Shown: positions 53,304-61,704, numbered from the stretch's first letter. The stretch is DNA of 64,000 bases from Dyadobacter sp. CY261 (GCF_021440085.1 NZ_JAKCPW010000021.1:1-64000); one strand, 5' to 3'. Numbers and translations: made by a program. Notes: generated by a model from the sequence alone, not told the origin.

Positions 53304-53480
53304 GTTTGTCTGTCAATATATGCTGTCAGCCTAGCCCAAAATCCGTGACGGCGCTTATCCCTGATTTTGTTCGCTTTTGCAAAAAAATCATCTAACGACT
53401 CCCCTTCGCTTCGGGGAGCTTTCACGTCTTCTTTGCGCTGTTTTGCTGCCATCATCGACCAACAAACAAAGGAGATTACG
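53304..53480 (+). promoter_or_regulatory. conserved long leader, copy upstream of 53481
   Basis: This is the second good copy of the leader described at 44588-44762. CTCCCC and GGGGAG can pair around TTCGCTTC to make a small hairpin, and the copy ends in AAAGGAGATTACG before the ATG. A minus-strand frame (53258-53524) also crosses it, but the equivalent frame in the other copy is interrupted. I therefore favour a conserved RNA leader over a gene. Confidence 0.5.
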
Positions 53481-53684
53481 ATGACACAAGAAAACCAAAC
53501 CGAAAAGAAATACCCGACCCACACTGTTTACTTCCTGACAGAGAAGAAAGGCAGTGACCAGAAAGACTGGAACAAAACAGGCGCAGCTTGGGCACACGTC
53601 GACGAAGACGGCATGAACGTATCGCTGGAAGTTTTCGGACAAAAGATTTCTCTGGTTATCCGCAAGAATAAACCAAAGGAATAA
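53481..53684 (+). CDS. small conserved mobile-element protein, copy 2
   Basis: The 67-residue product is the counterpart of the protein at 44763: Lys-Lys-Tyr-Pro-Thr-His-Thr-Val-Tyr-Phe-Leu, Asp-Trp-Asn-Lys-Thr-Gly-Ala-Ala-Trp. ATG 53481 follows GGAGATTACG; a longer frame to 53367 enters the leader and is not the start. A terminator follows at 53691. Linkage to a relaxase region in both copies suggests it belongs to the element backbone. Confidence 0.8.
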   Translation: MTQENQTEKKYPTHTVYFLTEKKGSDQKDWNKTGAAWAHVDEDGMNVSLEVFGQKISLVIRKNKPKE

Positions 53685-53690
53685 TTCATC

Positions 53691-53720
53691 CAAGCGGGGC
53701 AAAGCGCTTTGCCCCGCTTG
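53691..53720. terminator. perfect palindromic terminator
   Basis: CAAGCGGGGCAAAG and CTTTGCCCCGCTTG form a 14-bp stem with a 2-nt centre between convergent genes. Confidence 0.75.
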
Positions 53721-53721
53721 A

Positions 53722-54240
53722 CTACTGATCGTCTAAAATTCGATTGATAATAAGGCGGGTGATCAGGTAGCCGACGATAAATCCCATACTAAGTGCGTAT
53801 ACTATAATACCTGCACAAAATGACCTCGCCCCTAGCACATTCCCTTTAAGGGCTATTCCTTCCGACATCCTTGTTGCGACTTTTAACACATACGAAGGGA
53901 TGCTTTTCATCTCCACTAATCCTGCTCCGACAATCGTTTTGGTCAGCCAATCCGATATTTGAAACAGATTGGTATTTTCCTGTAATAGTTTGCGTGTATT
54001 CTGTTGCTTGCTCGAGTCAGGTTCAGCAGATAGAATCTTTGGAATCGCGAATACCATACCCAAGACTGCGCTAGCCAAGGCTAATCCTGTCATCCATAAC
54101 ATCGCAGCCTTATGTTCGATTAGGTTTTGGAATTTTAAAATGAACCAAGTTCCTACAAAGGCGGCAAGAGGCCAGATGGTCATCCAGAAATAGACACCAT
54201 TTTTGGGCCTAAAAAATTCGGGGATTGAAAATTTGCTCAT
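53722..54240 (-). CDS. four-helix membrane protein, unknown
   Basis: The 172-residue product has two hydrophobic helices near residues 18-38 and 46-66. A soluble middle reads Ser-Asp-Trp-Leu-Thr-Lys-Thr-Ile-Val-Gly-Ala-Gly-Leu-Val, and there is a C-terminal hydrophobic region (about 137-166, Gly-Phe-Ile-Val-Gly-Tyr-Leu-Ile-Thr-Arg-Leu). The Ser-Asp-Trp-Leu-Thr-Lys segment and Gly-Tyr-Leu-x-Thr-Arg-Leu ending recur, as I recall, in uncharacterised bacterial membrane proteins often near effector genes. That recollection is not a firm family call. It lies about 50 bp downstream of the mobilization genes on the same strand. Confidence 0.6.
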   Translation of the reverse strand: MSKFSIPEFFRPKNGVYFWMTIWPLAAFVGTWFILKFQNLIEHKAAMLWMTGLALASAVLGMVFAIPKILSAEPDSSKQQNTRKLLQENTNLFQISDWLTKTIVGAGLVEMKSIPSYVLKVATRMSEGIALKGNVLGARSFCAGIIVYALSMGFIVGYLITRLIINRILDDQ

Positions 54241-54292
54241 TCGAGGGGGTGTTTAAGTGATAGAATGTAACAAGTATATTTAGTTGCTGAAA

Positions 54293-54682
54293 TTATTCTT
54301 CAATGATGATTTCCAAGACCTGGGAGCTCTCATCATTCATGGTGTAGCGCTTATCAATCATTGCAATGATTTTTGGAAGATGGTCGAGTAGTTGCATAAA
54401 CAGGGATTCCAGCCCGTAGCCCTTCAAGACGACAGTCTGCGATGAAAAACCAAGTTTGATCAAATTCATTTCGTTGCCGGGATTAAAGTCGGCTGAGATC
54501 AAGTATGCATAGTTGAAAAACGCACGCCTGCCGTCAGGCCAGACCAGACATAGGTTGCGGGCATGGCCCAAGGAATGCATGGCATCATCCGACCCGCCAA
54601 GAACAGGTTCTTCTTCGCCGTCGGTTTTCGCGGGACTGTTCTCCCGCATCTGGTCGAAGCGCAGTTTAAATCCGTGGCTCAT
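54293..54682 (-). CDS. relaxase-linked accessory protein, copy 2
   Basis: From ATG 54682 the 129-residue protein matches the accessory protein at 45404 (Met-Ser-His-Gly-Phe-Lys-Leu-Arg-Phe-Asp-Gln-Met-Arg-Glu). The start lies 17 bp inside the end of the relaxase gene, giving translational coupling. A longer frame into the relaxase is not the start. It has no recognised domain. Its fixed position behind two relaxases argues for a role in mobilization or in regulating the relaxase. Confidence 0.8.
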   Translation of the reverse strand: MSHGFKLRFDQMRENSPAKTDGEEEPVLGGSDDAMHSLGHARNLCLVWPDGRRAFFNYAYLISADFNPGNEMNLIKLGFSSQTVVLKGYGLESLFMQLLDHLPKIIAMIDKRYTMNDESSQVLEIIIEE

Positions 54683-57407
54683 AGTCGATATCAATTGTGC
54701 GCTGTTTGGGAGTAATCGTTCTTGTCGGATTTTTGTCCTTGTATGGAGCATTGCGCTCGCGCGCAACTTGCTCTGCCATAGCTTGAATGTTCTTGCGCTT
54801 TTGCATCAGCTCCAAGGCAGACTGACGGTCGCCCAGGCGTTGCGCGTGTGTCAGAAGCTCTTCTTTGTCATCGGTATAGATATGCACTTTGTCGCGTCCG
54901 CGAGAAACCGACACATAGAGTTGCTTGGAACTCGTCGCCGGGAAGGTGGCCGCCGGCTGTGAGATAAACACCTCATCGACCGTCTTACCCTGTGAGGCGT
55001 GACTTGTGATACAATATGCATGGTTGATATGCCCGAAATCCTTTCCAATTTTGTATTTGGTTCTACCGTCACCACCTAAGAGTTCAACGTCACCGCTTTT
55101 TTTGACCGACGCGACTTGAAGAAGCTGACCGTTGTTCAGCCTCTTGTCTTGATCATCAAAGCCGTTGCGTGTGATTCGCACCTTGTCACCCTTTGCAAGA
55201 TCGAGCGGTTTTATCCGGTATATATCGTAACAGGCACTTTTATCCGTAGGTAAAGTTTGAGTTTCGCCCTGATCATCCTTGATCAGGACATGATGATCAT
55301 TGCTGTATGCTACTTCCCAGCGGCTGCCGCGCTGGATACCTGCGACGTTCTGGTTGAACTGAATAATATTGCCCTCACTGATGTTGCGCCAATCCGCCCG
55401 CTGCGCTTCGGTCAGGTTACGGTTAACAAGCCGGTCAATGGTAATCTCCCGTTTGCCAAGCTCGCCGCTGCTTCGCAGCTTTTGGCGGATGCTGTCTGTG
55501 ACATCCTCTGCCTGCTGGTGTGTTGGAGAAATCACCAAAGCCGTCTTTTTACTTTTAATGGCTACCATATAATCGTCGATCAGTTGCTTGTTCGGACTAA
55601 GCGGATCGATTTCTTTAATGGCTCCCGATGCGTCGAGTTTTTCAAATGCACTCTTAACGTTGCCCGCAGAGAGATCTTCAACCGCCTTGCGGTAGTTTTC
55701 GTCGCGCTGCCGGTAAATCTTGCTTACTTCGGCAGTTTTAATCTCGCCGACCGTATTGAGGATGCGCAAGGCATCCCCACGGACGACCGAGCTATGCTGC
55801 CTGGTATCGCCTCCCAATATCAACCTGGCGTTCTGTTTGGTGGCAAGGTCGAGCAGGGCGGTCATATCCTTGGTGCCAAGCAGGCCCGCTTCATCCACCC
55901 ACAAGACCTGGTCTTTTAGTTTTTCCTGCATTTTTTTATCGACCAGGAGCTGAGAGACGGTTTCAGCTTGCGCGAAGCCTTCTTTGCGCAAAACTCCTCG
56001 CGAAGCTTCGGAGGTCGGCGCAACAACGGTCACTGTTTTTCCAGCTTCCTCCATATGCTTGATGGCCTCTTGCATCAGTGTCGTCTTGCCAGAGCCAGCG
56101 GTGCCGCGAATGATCGAAACTCTGTCTGTGGTTGTCAGAAGGTGCTTGACAGCTTCACCTTGCTGGCCGTCAAGCTTTACCTCTGGACTCTTCGCATAAA
56201 GTGGCCGAAGTTTGCCCTGACCGCCCCTTGCGAGTTTGACCATATAATGCTCCTCGGACAGAACCTCTTTGGTCGTCATGAGCTTTTGGCCGCGTTCGGT
56301 AATACTCATAAGCCGCTGATCGGCATTCAAGCTGTCGGTAATCTGACCCAGAGCGACGGTCCTGTGGCCGATGCTCTGTCGGTAAGCGCTTTCAAGCAGC
56401 CTGCGGTCGTGAACGACCGAGGCCCGCTCAAAACTGTGTTGCAATGCGTGATCAACGCAGTCCTTGGCATGAACAATCTCGGCCTGCTTTTCCTGGGCGT
56501 TGCGGATGATCCGCTCGCCTTTGCCGTCCTGAGGCGGCTCGAGCTCGCGGATCTGTCTACGCCAATCCGCTCTGAGCTCGTTCATGCCGACACCCGGCTG
56601 CTTTTTGGCGCGGGTACGGGCACCAAGCTCGCCCAACTCGTCGATATCGGTAATGCCCTTTTCCTTAGCGATACGACCAATCTCATCCGTGCGTTTCGAA
56701 AACAGGTCGATTACCTGCTCAGGCACATTCTCGATCTCGAAGGACTTCTCTGTGCGCCGAATGCCGTAGCCCTGATCAATCAGATTATCGGAAAGATATT
56801 TGTGGAACCTTGACTGATAATAGGGCATGTCCCGTTTAATGTCCCGGAACTGTCCTGCCTTGACCCGCTGTTCGTCTGCGTCCCACGTTGCATTGAAGAC
56901 AAAGCAATGAGCATGCAAGTGGGGGTCGGGTAAATGCCCGTCTACCGGTCTTGCGGTCTGATGGACGAAGTCCGCCCAAACCAGCTCACCAGTTTGCCGG
57001 TCGTCATACTGGCCATCCTTTCTCACTCTGGTTTTAGCGTCCGCCTCAATGTCGCGCATAGTCGCCTGCACGCTATCCTCGAAAGCTTTCATCAAATGAT
57101 CGTCGTCGGATAGGGCGTGCAAGATCGACACCGATTTCGGGCAATGAAAGTTGATATCATATCCCGTCGTCCGCTCTGCCTTTGTCCGTGGCGTCAGGTG
57201 CTTGCCAGTCGCCGGGTCGATATTGTCGCATAAGGCGTAGAACGCCTCCTTTGATGCAATACCTGTGATGCCAAGCCGCTCGGCAAGTTTGCCGCGGATC
57301 TGCCCATTCAGCTCCTGATCATTGATGTAATAATCAGCTTTGGAGAGGGCTTGCTTGAAGTAGGCTTTGGCATGGTCAGCATTGCTGGCCTGGATCATCC
57401 GTATCAT
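54666..57407 (-). CDS. MobF-family conjugative relaxase-helicase (TrwC/TraI-like)
   Basis: The 913-residue protein is complete. The N-terminal TrwC relaxase domain has candidate nucleophiles Tyr26/Tyr27 and the metal-binding three-His motif Asp-Pro-His163-Leu-His165-Ala-His167. The helicase part has Walker A Gly435-Thr-Ala-Gly-Ser-Gly-Lys-Thr442, Walker B Val-Asp-Glu-Ala-Gly, and the late motif Thr-Ser-His-Ala-Ser-Gln-Gly-Lys-Thr ... Val-Ser-Arg-Gly-Arg. It nicks the element at oriT, stays bound to the 5' end, and unwinds the strand for transfer. It is somewhat shorter than F TraI but in the range of mobilizable-element MobF enzymes. A Walker-A-less second copy is at 45810. A candidate oriT lies just upstream. 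Confidence 0.9.
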   Translation of the reverse strand: MIRMIQASNADHAKAYFKQALSKADYYINDQELNGQIRGKLAERLGITGIASKEAFYALCDNIDPATGKHLTPRTKAERTTGYDINFHCPKSVSILHALSDDDHLMKAFEDSVQATMRDIEADAKTRVRKDGQYDDRQTGELVWADFVHQTARPVDGHLPDPHLHAHCFVFNATWDADEQRVKAGQFRDIKRDMPYYQSRFHKYLSDNLIDQGYGIRRTEKSFEIENVPEQVIDLFSKRTDEIGRIAKEKGITDIDELGELGARTRAKKQPGVGMNELRADWRRQIRELEPPQDGKGERIIRNAQEKQAEIVHAKDCVDHALQHSFERASVVHDRRLLESAYRQSIGHRTVALGQITDSLNADQRLMSITERGQKLMTTKEVLSEEHYMVKLARGGQGKLRPLYAKSPEVKLDGQQGEAVKHLLTTTDRVSIIRGTAGSGKTTLMQEAIKHMEEAGKTVTVVAPTSEASRGVLRKEGFAQAETVSQLLVDKKMQEKLKDQVLWVDEAGLLGTKDMTALLDLATKQNARLILGGDTRQHSSVVRGDALRILNTVGEIKTAEVSKIYRQRDENYRKAVEDLSAGNVKSAFEKLDASGAIKEIDPLSPNKQLIDDYMVAIKSKKTALVISPTHQQAEDVTDSIRQKLRSSGELGKREITIDRLVNRNLTEAQRADWRNISEGNIIQFNQNVAGIQRGSRWEVAYSNDHHVLIKDDQGETQTLPTDKSACYDIYRIKPLDLAKGDKVRITRNGFDDQDKRLNNGQLLQVASVKKSGDVELLGGDGRTKYKIGKDFGHINHAYCITSHASQGKTVDEVFISQPAATFPATSSKQLYVSVSRGRDKVHIYTDDKEELLTHAQRLGDRQSALELMQKRKNIQAMAEQVARERNAPYKDKNPTRTITPKQRTIDIDYEPRI

Positions 57408-57492
57408 AAATGCAGTTTACAACAGGATTGAATTCGGGATTGATATTTCTGGTTACGTTAAACGAAATGCCTATCTGGTTTGACCAGGAGCT

Positions 57493-57583
57493 GTGTACGG
57501 AAAACCCCTTAGGCAGTGTACGGGAATTGCTATACGTAGTGTTAACTTTTGTATCAGACGTCTTCCCTAAGCACTGCTTAGGG
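57493..57583. other. candidate oriT region with repeats
   Basis: Between the relaxase start and the next gene lie two GTGTACGG direct repeats (57493-57500, 57516-57523) and an imperfect long-range inverted repeat (CCCCTTAGGCAGTG with CACTGCTTAGGGGG). A perfect palindrome, CCCTAAGCA/TGCTTAGGG (57565-57573, 57575-57583), is also here. Location next to the relaxase and repeat content fit oriT. The final palindrome may instead end the transcript of the gene at 57586. Confidence 0.4.
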
Positions 57584-57585
57584 GG

Positions 57586-58368
57586 TCACATGGCCACTGC
57601 TATTTCGGAATCTTCGACGAAATTTTCGGCAACTTTCCGGCGCATATTCTCATCGGCTGGCTTGCGTCCGTAATAGTTAACGCCTCTGGTTTCGTTGGGC
57701 GTAAGGCCGTCGACAAATGAAGATGTCATCTCTTCATTAAAAATCATCTCGTCGATTTGATCCATGACAAAGTTGTCGCCACGGTGATACGCGCCGACAT
57801 AACTGATCGAATAACAGATGCTGCAATAGACAATCAGAATTCCAACGTGTTGCTGTAATAGCCAAAGAACGAGGCCGATCACAAGGAAAAAGCCCGGCTC
57901 AATGACAGTCTCGATCGTGCGAACCGATAGCCTTTTTCCATAGGGTTGGTAGTTAAGAAAGCCGTTATGGATGTTACCTGTTGATAGGCTGTAGCGACCA
58001 AAATCAAATACTGAAGGAAGCCGTTTGATCTCACGACGACGGTCGAGACACATGCCCACAAAACCGGCTAGGAACAGATACCAGGTCAGATCATGCAACA
58101 GAAAATCGAAGATGTCGAACTCACGGCTGAACCCATATTTGGCTAGAAAGTAGAAACCGACGCTTGTTCCGATAGGTAGGATTGCCAGAACTGTTGTGGC
58201 GATAATGGCCGTTGAAAATGAGAAATAACGCTCGCCCATGTTCGTGCGGATAAACACTTCTAGAAGCAGGCGCGGGACGGAGCAGGTTGAAAGGAACAGA
58301 TCAAGGATCGCTTCCTTGATGACATTCTTGCGACGAAAGACGGTACGGAAATAAAGGTTCTTTTTCAT
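57586..58368 (-). CDS. membrane protein of the mobilization region
   Basis: The 260-residue product has four hydrophobic helices (about residues 52-72, 90-108, 158-175, 178-195). A charged C-terminal tail follows (Lys-Val-Ala-Glu-Asn-Phe-Val-Glu-Asp). It lies 20 bp downstream of the coupling-protein gene on the same strand and is surely part of its operon. Membrane partners of TraD/TraG coupling proteins are common in mobilizable elements, so a coupling-complex role is likely. No named family is recognised. Confidence 0.65.
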   Translation of the reverse strand: MKKNLYFRTVFRRKNVIKEAILDLFLSTCSVPRLLLEVFIRTNMGERYFSFSTAIIATTVLAILPIGTSVGFYFLAKYGFSREFDIFDFLLHDLTWYLFLAGFVGMCLDRRREIKRLPSVFDFGRYSLSTGNIHNGFLNYQPYGKRLSVRTIETVIEPGFFLVIGLVLWLLQQHVGILIVYCSICYSISYVGAYHRGDNFVMDQIDEMIFNEEMTSSFVDGLTPNETRGVNYYGRKPADENMRRKVAENFVEDSEIAVAM

Positions 58369-58388
58369 AGAGTGAAGAGTTAGGTTTG

Positions 58389-59900
58389 TTATGGTTGATA
58401 GTTTTGTGCAAATAGCATTTTGATATAGTTCTGGCCTTTGAGCACCATGTCACCTTGCCGGTGTAAGTAGCCTTCTACCCAAAAGCTGTTGTTCGGTCCG
58501 CCGGTTCTGAGACGAACGAACTCTTCGGGCCTTACCACGCGTTCAAGGCGCATTGAGCGAGACTGAGACTTAGAAAACTGCTTGGCGAAGGTGACGCTAT
58601 CTCCATATTCTTCGAAGAAAGCATCACCGATCAATTCGGATGCATACTTATTGGTTTCGATATCGGCGTTGGCATGAAAGATTTTGGTGCCGAGCGTTCC
58701 AAGAAAACTTTTGACTTTGAACTCGCCCTGTTTGCCACCCATAGAGGCCATGTAATTGGGCAGGTTCTGTGAGATGTATACTGTGGATACGCGGCTACTC
58801 CGTGCAGTGGCTTGAAAGTCGGCATCTTTCTCGTGGATAAAATTTTGAGCCTCGTCTGCCCAGAGGAACACAGGCCTGTCATTACGCGACACGTCACGCT
58901 TTTCCATGGTGCGCTGCCAAATATATTTGAACAGGATCTGGCAATCACGTCCCACTTTATGATAGGTTTTCACAGGCAGGTTGATCAGGATGATTTTACC
59001 TCGCAAGGAGTCCTCAGGCGTCACGGTGGACAGTTCATGTCTACAAAACATTGAGTACACCGGATCTCGTAATAATCGGAACAGAAATCCGGAGAAGATA
59101 AAGTCTATGATTGACCTGGTCTTGTCTGTCAGGGAGATAAAGTTTTCGACAAAGAACTGATCAATGAATTTAAATAACCTTGCGTTTGGAACGGCCTCTA
59201 AAAGCTCATTCTCAAAGTCCAGTTCGTCTTGTAGTCGCTGCTGGTGGGAGAGGGGGAGGCTGGCGAACCATTCTTCAACCTGAACATTGACGTTTTCCTT
59301 TGCGGTCTCAAACGCCTTGTGGAAATATTTGGCTCCCGCTTGCGCTTCGGTTTTGAGACCTTCCAAATCCTTTGGGATTGTTTGGGCGATATTGTAAAGG
59401 TCTTTAATTGCGACTTTGCCGTAGGCGAGCTGGCATAGGTCGATGACATTGAACATGAGCATATCTAATGCCGTCTCCCAAAAAGGGTCGTCGCCTTTTC
59501 CCGCATCTTTTTCTTCACCAGCACGTATAACGGTCTTCAGCACATCGACTAGATTTTCGGTTAATGCCGAGCCACCACCGGACTGCACGGATTCATAAGC
59601 CAAGAAGTTAAAGTTGTGTTTGCCGCCAGGCTCCAGAACAATCAGATCATTGCTTCGACCAGTCTGTTGACAGTAATCGACCCAGGATTGTTTTTCGTCT
59701 GGCTTAACCGTCAGCACCAACCCGCCAAACCCTGCTTTGAGATATTTGAGAGCGATCATCCGGCCCGAGCCAGACGTTTTACCCGAGCCGATACCTCCGA
59801 AAATTTGGACGCCTTCGACAGCGTGGCGGAGAGTCCAGTAATTCCGTTCAGACGGTGAAGCCAACTCGATGATTGGCTGATCAAGATCAAACGAATTCAT
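58389..59900 (-). CDS. TraD/TraG-type conjugative coupling ATPase
   Basis: The protein (503 residues from ATG 59900; two more from a TTG) has Walker A Gly-Gly-Ile-Gly-Ser-Gly-Lys-Thr, near residues 35-42. Asp-Glu-Lys-Gln-Ser-Trp and Leu-Glu-Pro-Gly-Gly follow, and Walker B is Phe-Leu-Trp-Ala-Asp-Glu-Ala-Gln-Asn. The C-terminal segment Val-Tyr-Ile-Ser-Gln-Asn-Leu-Pro matches VirD4/TraD ATPases that read Thr/Ser-Gln. It links the relaxase-DNA complex to a type IV secretion channel and pumps DNA. No transmembrane anchor is seen at the N-terminus; the adjacent membrane protein may supply it. No secretion-channel genes are present in this window. Confidence 0.85.
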   Translation of the reverse strand: MNSFDLDQPIIELASPSERNYWTLRHAVEGVQIFGGIGSGKTSGSGRMIALKYLKAGFGGLVLTVKPDEKQSWVDYCQQTGRSNDLIVLEPGGKHNFNFLAYESVQSGGGSALTENLVDVLKTVIRAGEEKDAGKGDDPFWETALDMLMFNVIDLCQLAYGKVAIKDLYNIAQTIPKDLEGLKTEAQAGAKYFHKAFETAKENVNVQVEEWFASLPLSHQQRLQDELDFENELLEAVPNARLFKFIDQFFVENFISLTDKTRSIIDFIFSGFLFRLLRDPVYSMFCRHELSTVTPEDSLRGKIILINLPVKTYHKVGRDCQILFKYIWQRTMEKRDVSRNDRPVFLWADEAQNFIHEKDADFQATARSSRVSTVYISQNLPNYMASMGGKQGEFKVKSFLGTLGTKIFHANADIETNKYASELIGDAFFEEYGDSVTFAKQFSKSQSRSMRLERVVRPEEFVRLRTGGPNNSFWVEGYLHRQGDMVLKGQNYIKMLFAQNYQP

Positions 59901-60040
59901 AAGCAAGAAAGGGAAGAGGGTAAAATTACTTTGACAAAATATTGGATTGTTTTGAGAATATTTTGACCGTTAAATAAGTAACCCCAAAATTATTTATCGG
60001 GGATACTCTTGATTATGAGGAAGTTTTCGGAAGTTAGTGC

Positions 60041-60289
60041 TTAGCGTTTCCAGATAAAGAAGGATTGGAACGGTTTGAAGGAAAGTTGCTTCAAACCGTA
60101 GGGTAGACTTTCGGACTTATAGATTGAAGTCAAGTCAAGAGGTTTTTCGGAAAGTGTGGCAGGGGTAACGAGTTTGTTCCAGCTAACAGCACCTTCGCAA
60201 CCCTCGTCGAGTGCTTGCTGCCAGGCTTTTTCGAAACGTTCTTTGTTGCCCTTAAAGACGCTTTTGAGTAGGTGTTCCTGATATTCCAT
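60041..60289 (-). CDS. small protein, unknown
   Basis: The 82-residue product (ATG 60289, with GGAGG 8 bp upstream) is helical and basic at first (Leu-Leu-Lys-Ser-Val-Phe-Lys-Gly-Asn-Lys-Glu-Arg-Phe) and ends with an aromatic tail (Phe-Gln-Ser-Phe-Phe-Ile-Trp-Lys-Arg). A longer frame adds seven residues only. It lies 140 bp upstream of the coupling protein on the same strand. Function unknown; it probably belongs to the mobilization operon. Confidence 0.6.
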   Translation of the reverse strand: MEYQEHLLKSVFKGNKERFEKAWQQALDEGCEGAVSWNKLVTPATLSEKPLDLTSIYKSESLPYGLKQLSFKPFQSFFIWKR

Positions 60290-60378
60290 GGCAAGCCTCC
60301 GTGAATTCATAGTACATGGTTCGTCTATTTATATTACCATAAATTCGATTAATGTCAAGAATTTAAACCCTCTAAAAC

Positions 60379-61026
60379 ATGGATAGCAAGGATAGTAGGA
60401 AGGAGCATTATCCATTTCCCGAGCACATGGAATATATCGAAGAGATGGTCACTGAGGCTCGGAAAAAGACGGAATTGATCGACAAGGAGCTTGACCGGAC
60501 GCCCAGGGAATTTAAAGAGCCTGATCCCTATGTACCTCGTTACAATCCGCCAGGGTTCTTGAAACCCGCCAAGCAAAACAATCCCGTTAACGTTGTTTAC
60601 AACCTCGAAAAACAGAAAGCGGACATTGAGTCAGGGCTCAACAAACGCATTGAGCGCGAGATAGATGCTATCGGCCTGGACGAAGCAACGGCCAACCAAT
60701 TGCGTGAGGCGACGTTCCACAAGATGAACCCCAACGCGTTCGAAGGAAAATCTGATAAAGAAATGGATGGTCTACGGCAAACTCCCAAAGACATGAATTA
60801 TTCGCAGGACTATATGCGACAGCTGACAACGAATTTCAGGGCGAAGGAGAATGAGGAGAAAGCGACCCCGGCGGCGCCAGAAGAAACTGTAAGGAAAGAA
60901 GAGAAGACATTCTCGATGTCAGCGCGATTTACGCAGAGCCTGAGCTACGCCAAGGCTCAGGAACAGAAATCGCCGGAACCAGGGAAACTGCCCGATAAGG
61001 GAAACAGTACTCCTAGCAAGGAGTAG
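60379..61026 (+). CDS. charged, partly disordered element protein
   Basis: The 215-residue product is strongly charged, with helical stretches (Tyr-Ile-Glu-Glu-Met-Val-Thr-Glu-Ala-Arg-Lys-Lys, Glu-Lys-Gln-Lys-Ala-Asp-Ile-Glu-Ser) and a Lys/Pro/Glu-rich disordered C-terminal 60 residues. No signal peptide or known domain. It is divergent from the gene at 60289 and convergent with 61297, ending 1 bp from it. Its composition is that of a DNA-associated accessory protein, but this is inference. Confidence 0.6.
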   Translation: MDSKDSRKEHYPFPEHMEYIEEMVTEARKKTELIDKELDRTPREFKEPDPYVPRYNPPGFLKPAKQNNPVNVVYNLEKQKADIESGLNKRIEREIDAIGLDEATANQLREATFHKMNPNAFEGKSDKEMDGLRQTPKDMNYSQDYMRQLTTNFRAKENEEKATPAAPEETVRKEEKTFSMSARFTQSLSYAKAQEQKSPEPGKLPDKGNSTPSKE

Positions 61027-61027
61027 G

Positions 61028-61297
61028 CTATTTAGATGGCGGATCAACATCGCGGGTTTTAGATTTTTCGGGCGAGGGAGTGTCTTTGGCTGTTTTGTCG
61101 TTTTTGAGCCAATGTGGAAGCTTACTTTTAACTTGATCTACCAAATATTGCTGGCGGCCATCACGCATACCCTGTAGGCGTGGACTATCACCTTCGATTT
61201 TTGAGAGTTTTTCCGATAGCCCGGACATGTGTTGCGCAATCAGGTAGCTATCGTTGAAGCCTTTCAGATAGTCTGGGTCTATTTTTTCGTCTTCCAT
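61028..61297 (-). CDS. small charged protein, unknown
   Basis: The 89-residue product is acidic at the N-terminus (Met-Glu-Asp-Glu-Lys-Ile-Asp-Pro-Asp-Tyr-Leu-Lys-Gly-Phe-Asn-Asp) and ends in a Lys/Pro/Ser tail. It starts 2 bp after the helix-turn-helix gene stop, so the two form an operon. Small proteins beginning in this way follow regulators on many Bacteroidota mobile elements, in my recollection. No function can be given. Confidence 0.6.
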   Translation of the reverse strand: MEDEKIDPDYLKGFNDSYLIAQHMSGLSEKLSKIEGDSPRLQGMRDGRQQYLVDQVKSKLPHWLKNDKTAKDTPSPEKSKTRDVDPPSK

Positions 61298-61299
61298 AG

Positions 61300-61569
61300 T
61301 TAGAAAGTATTACGGGCATGTTTGTTCAAATAATCCTCAATGGAATCACGGTCATAGAGGATTATTTTCTTTTGTGGCTGAGAAAATCTAACTTTTCCCT
61401 CGTCACGAAGTTTCTGAAGAGTAGTCTTAGATTTAATATTGAGCATTTGCATTGCCTGTTCATCAGACAACCACTTCTCAACTTTCCGAGAGGATTGTGT
61501 GTTCAATCGTTCAACTACCTGGTCAATAAGCGTGTAGAAGGCAACTTCTTCTAAGCATATTACTTGCAT
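61300..61569 (-). CDS. helix-turn-helix (excisionase-like) DNA-binding protein
   Basis: The 89-residue protein has the Bacteroidota mobile-element helix-turn-helix pattern: Trp-Leu-Ser-Asp-Glu-Gln-Ala-Met-Gln-Met-Leu-Asn-Ile-Lys-Ser-Lys-Thr-Thr-Leu-Gln, then Arg-Phe-Ser-Gln-Pro-Gln-Lys-Lys and Ile-Leu-Tyr-Asp-Arg-Asp-Ser-Ile. This is the MerR-like excisionase/HTH_17 class found near mobilization genes and element ends. It may control excision or the mobilization operon. Confidence 0.8.
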   Translation of the reverse strand: MQVICLEEVAFYTLIDQVVERLNTQSSRKVEKWLSDEQAMQMLNIKSKTTLQKLRDEGKVRFSQPQKKIILYDRDSIEDYLNKHARNTF

Positions 61570-61704
61570 GTCTGGGAAATGTTTAACTAATTGCTAGGTA
61601 GAGATCATATTCTTTACTTGTCAATCAATATTATTGCAATATGAAAGATATTAATTTTTTAATGTGCATTTTTTAGATTATTTTTTCCTAAATATTCTCT
61701 ATGT

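Noticed and set aside
53258-53524. 88-codon minus-strand frame across the conserved leader
   Set aside because: The matching frame in the copy at 44588-44762 is broken by stops and shifts, so DNA-level conservation of a leader is more likely than a gene.
55257-55919. 220-codon plus-strand frame inside the relaxase gene
   Set aside because: It is antisense to the well-supported helicase domain; like the 281-codon frame at 55968-56813 it is a shadow.
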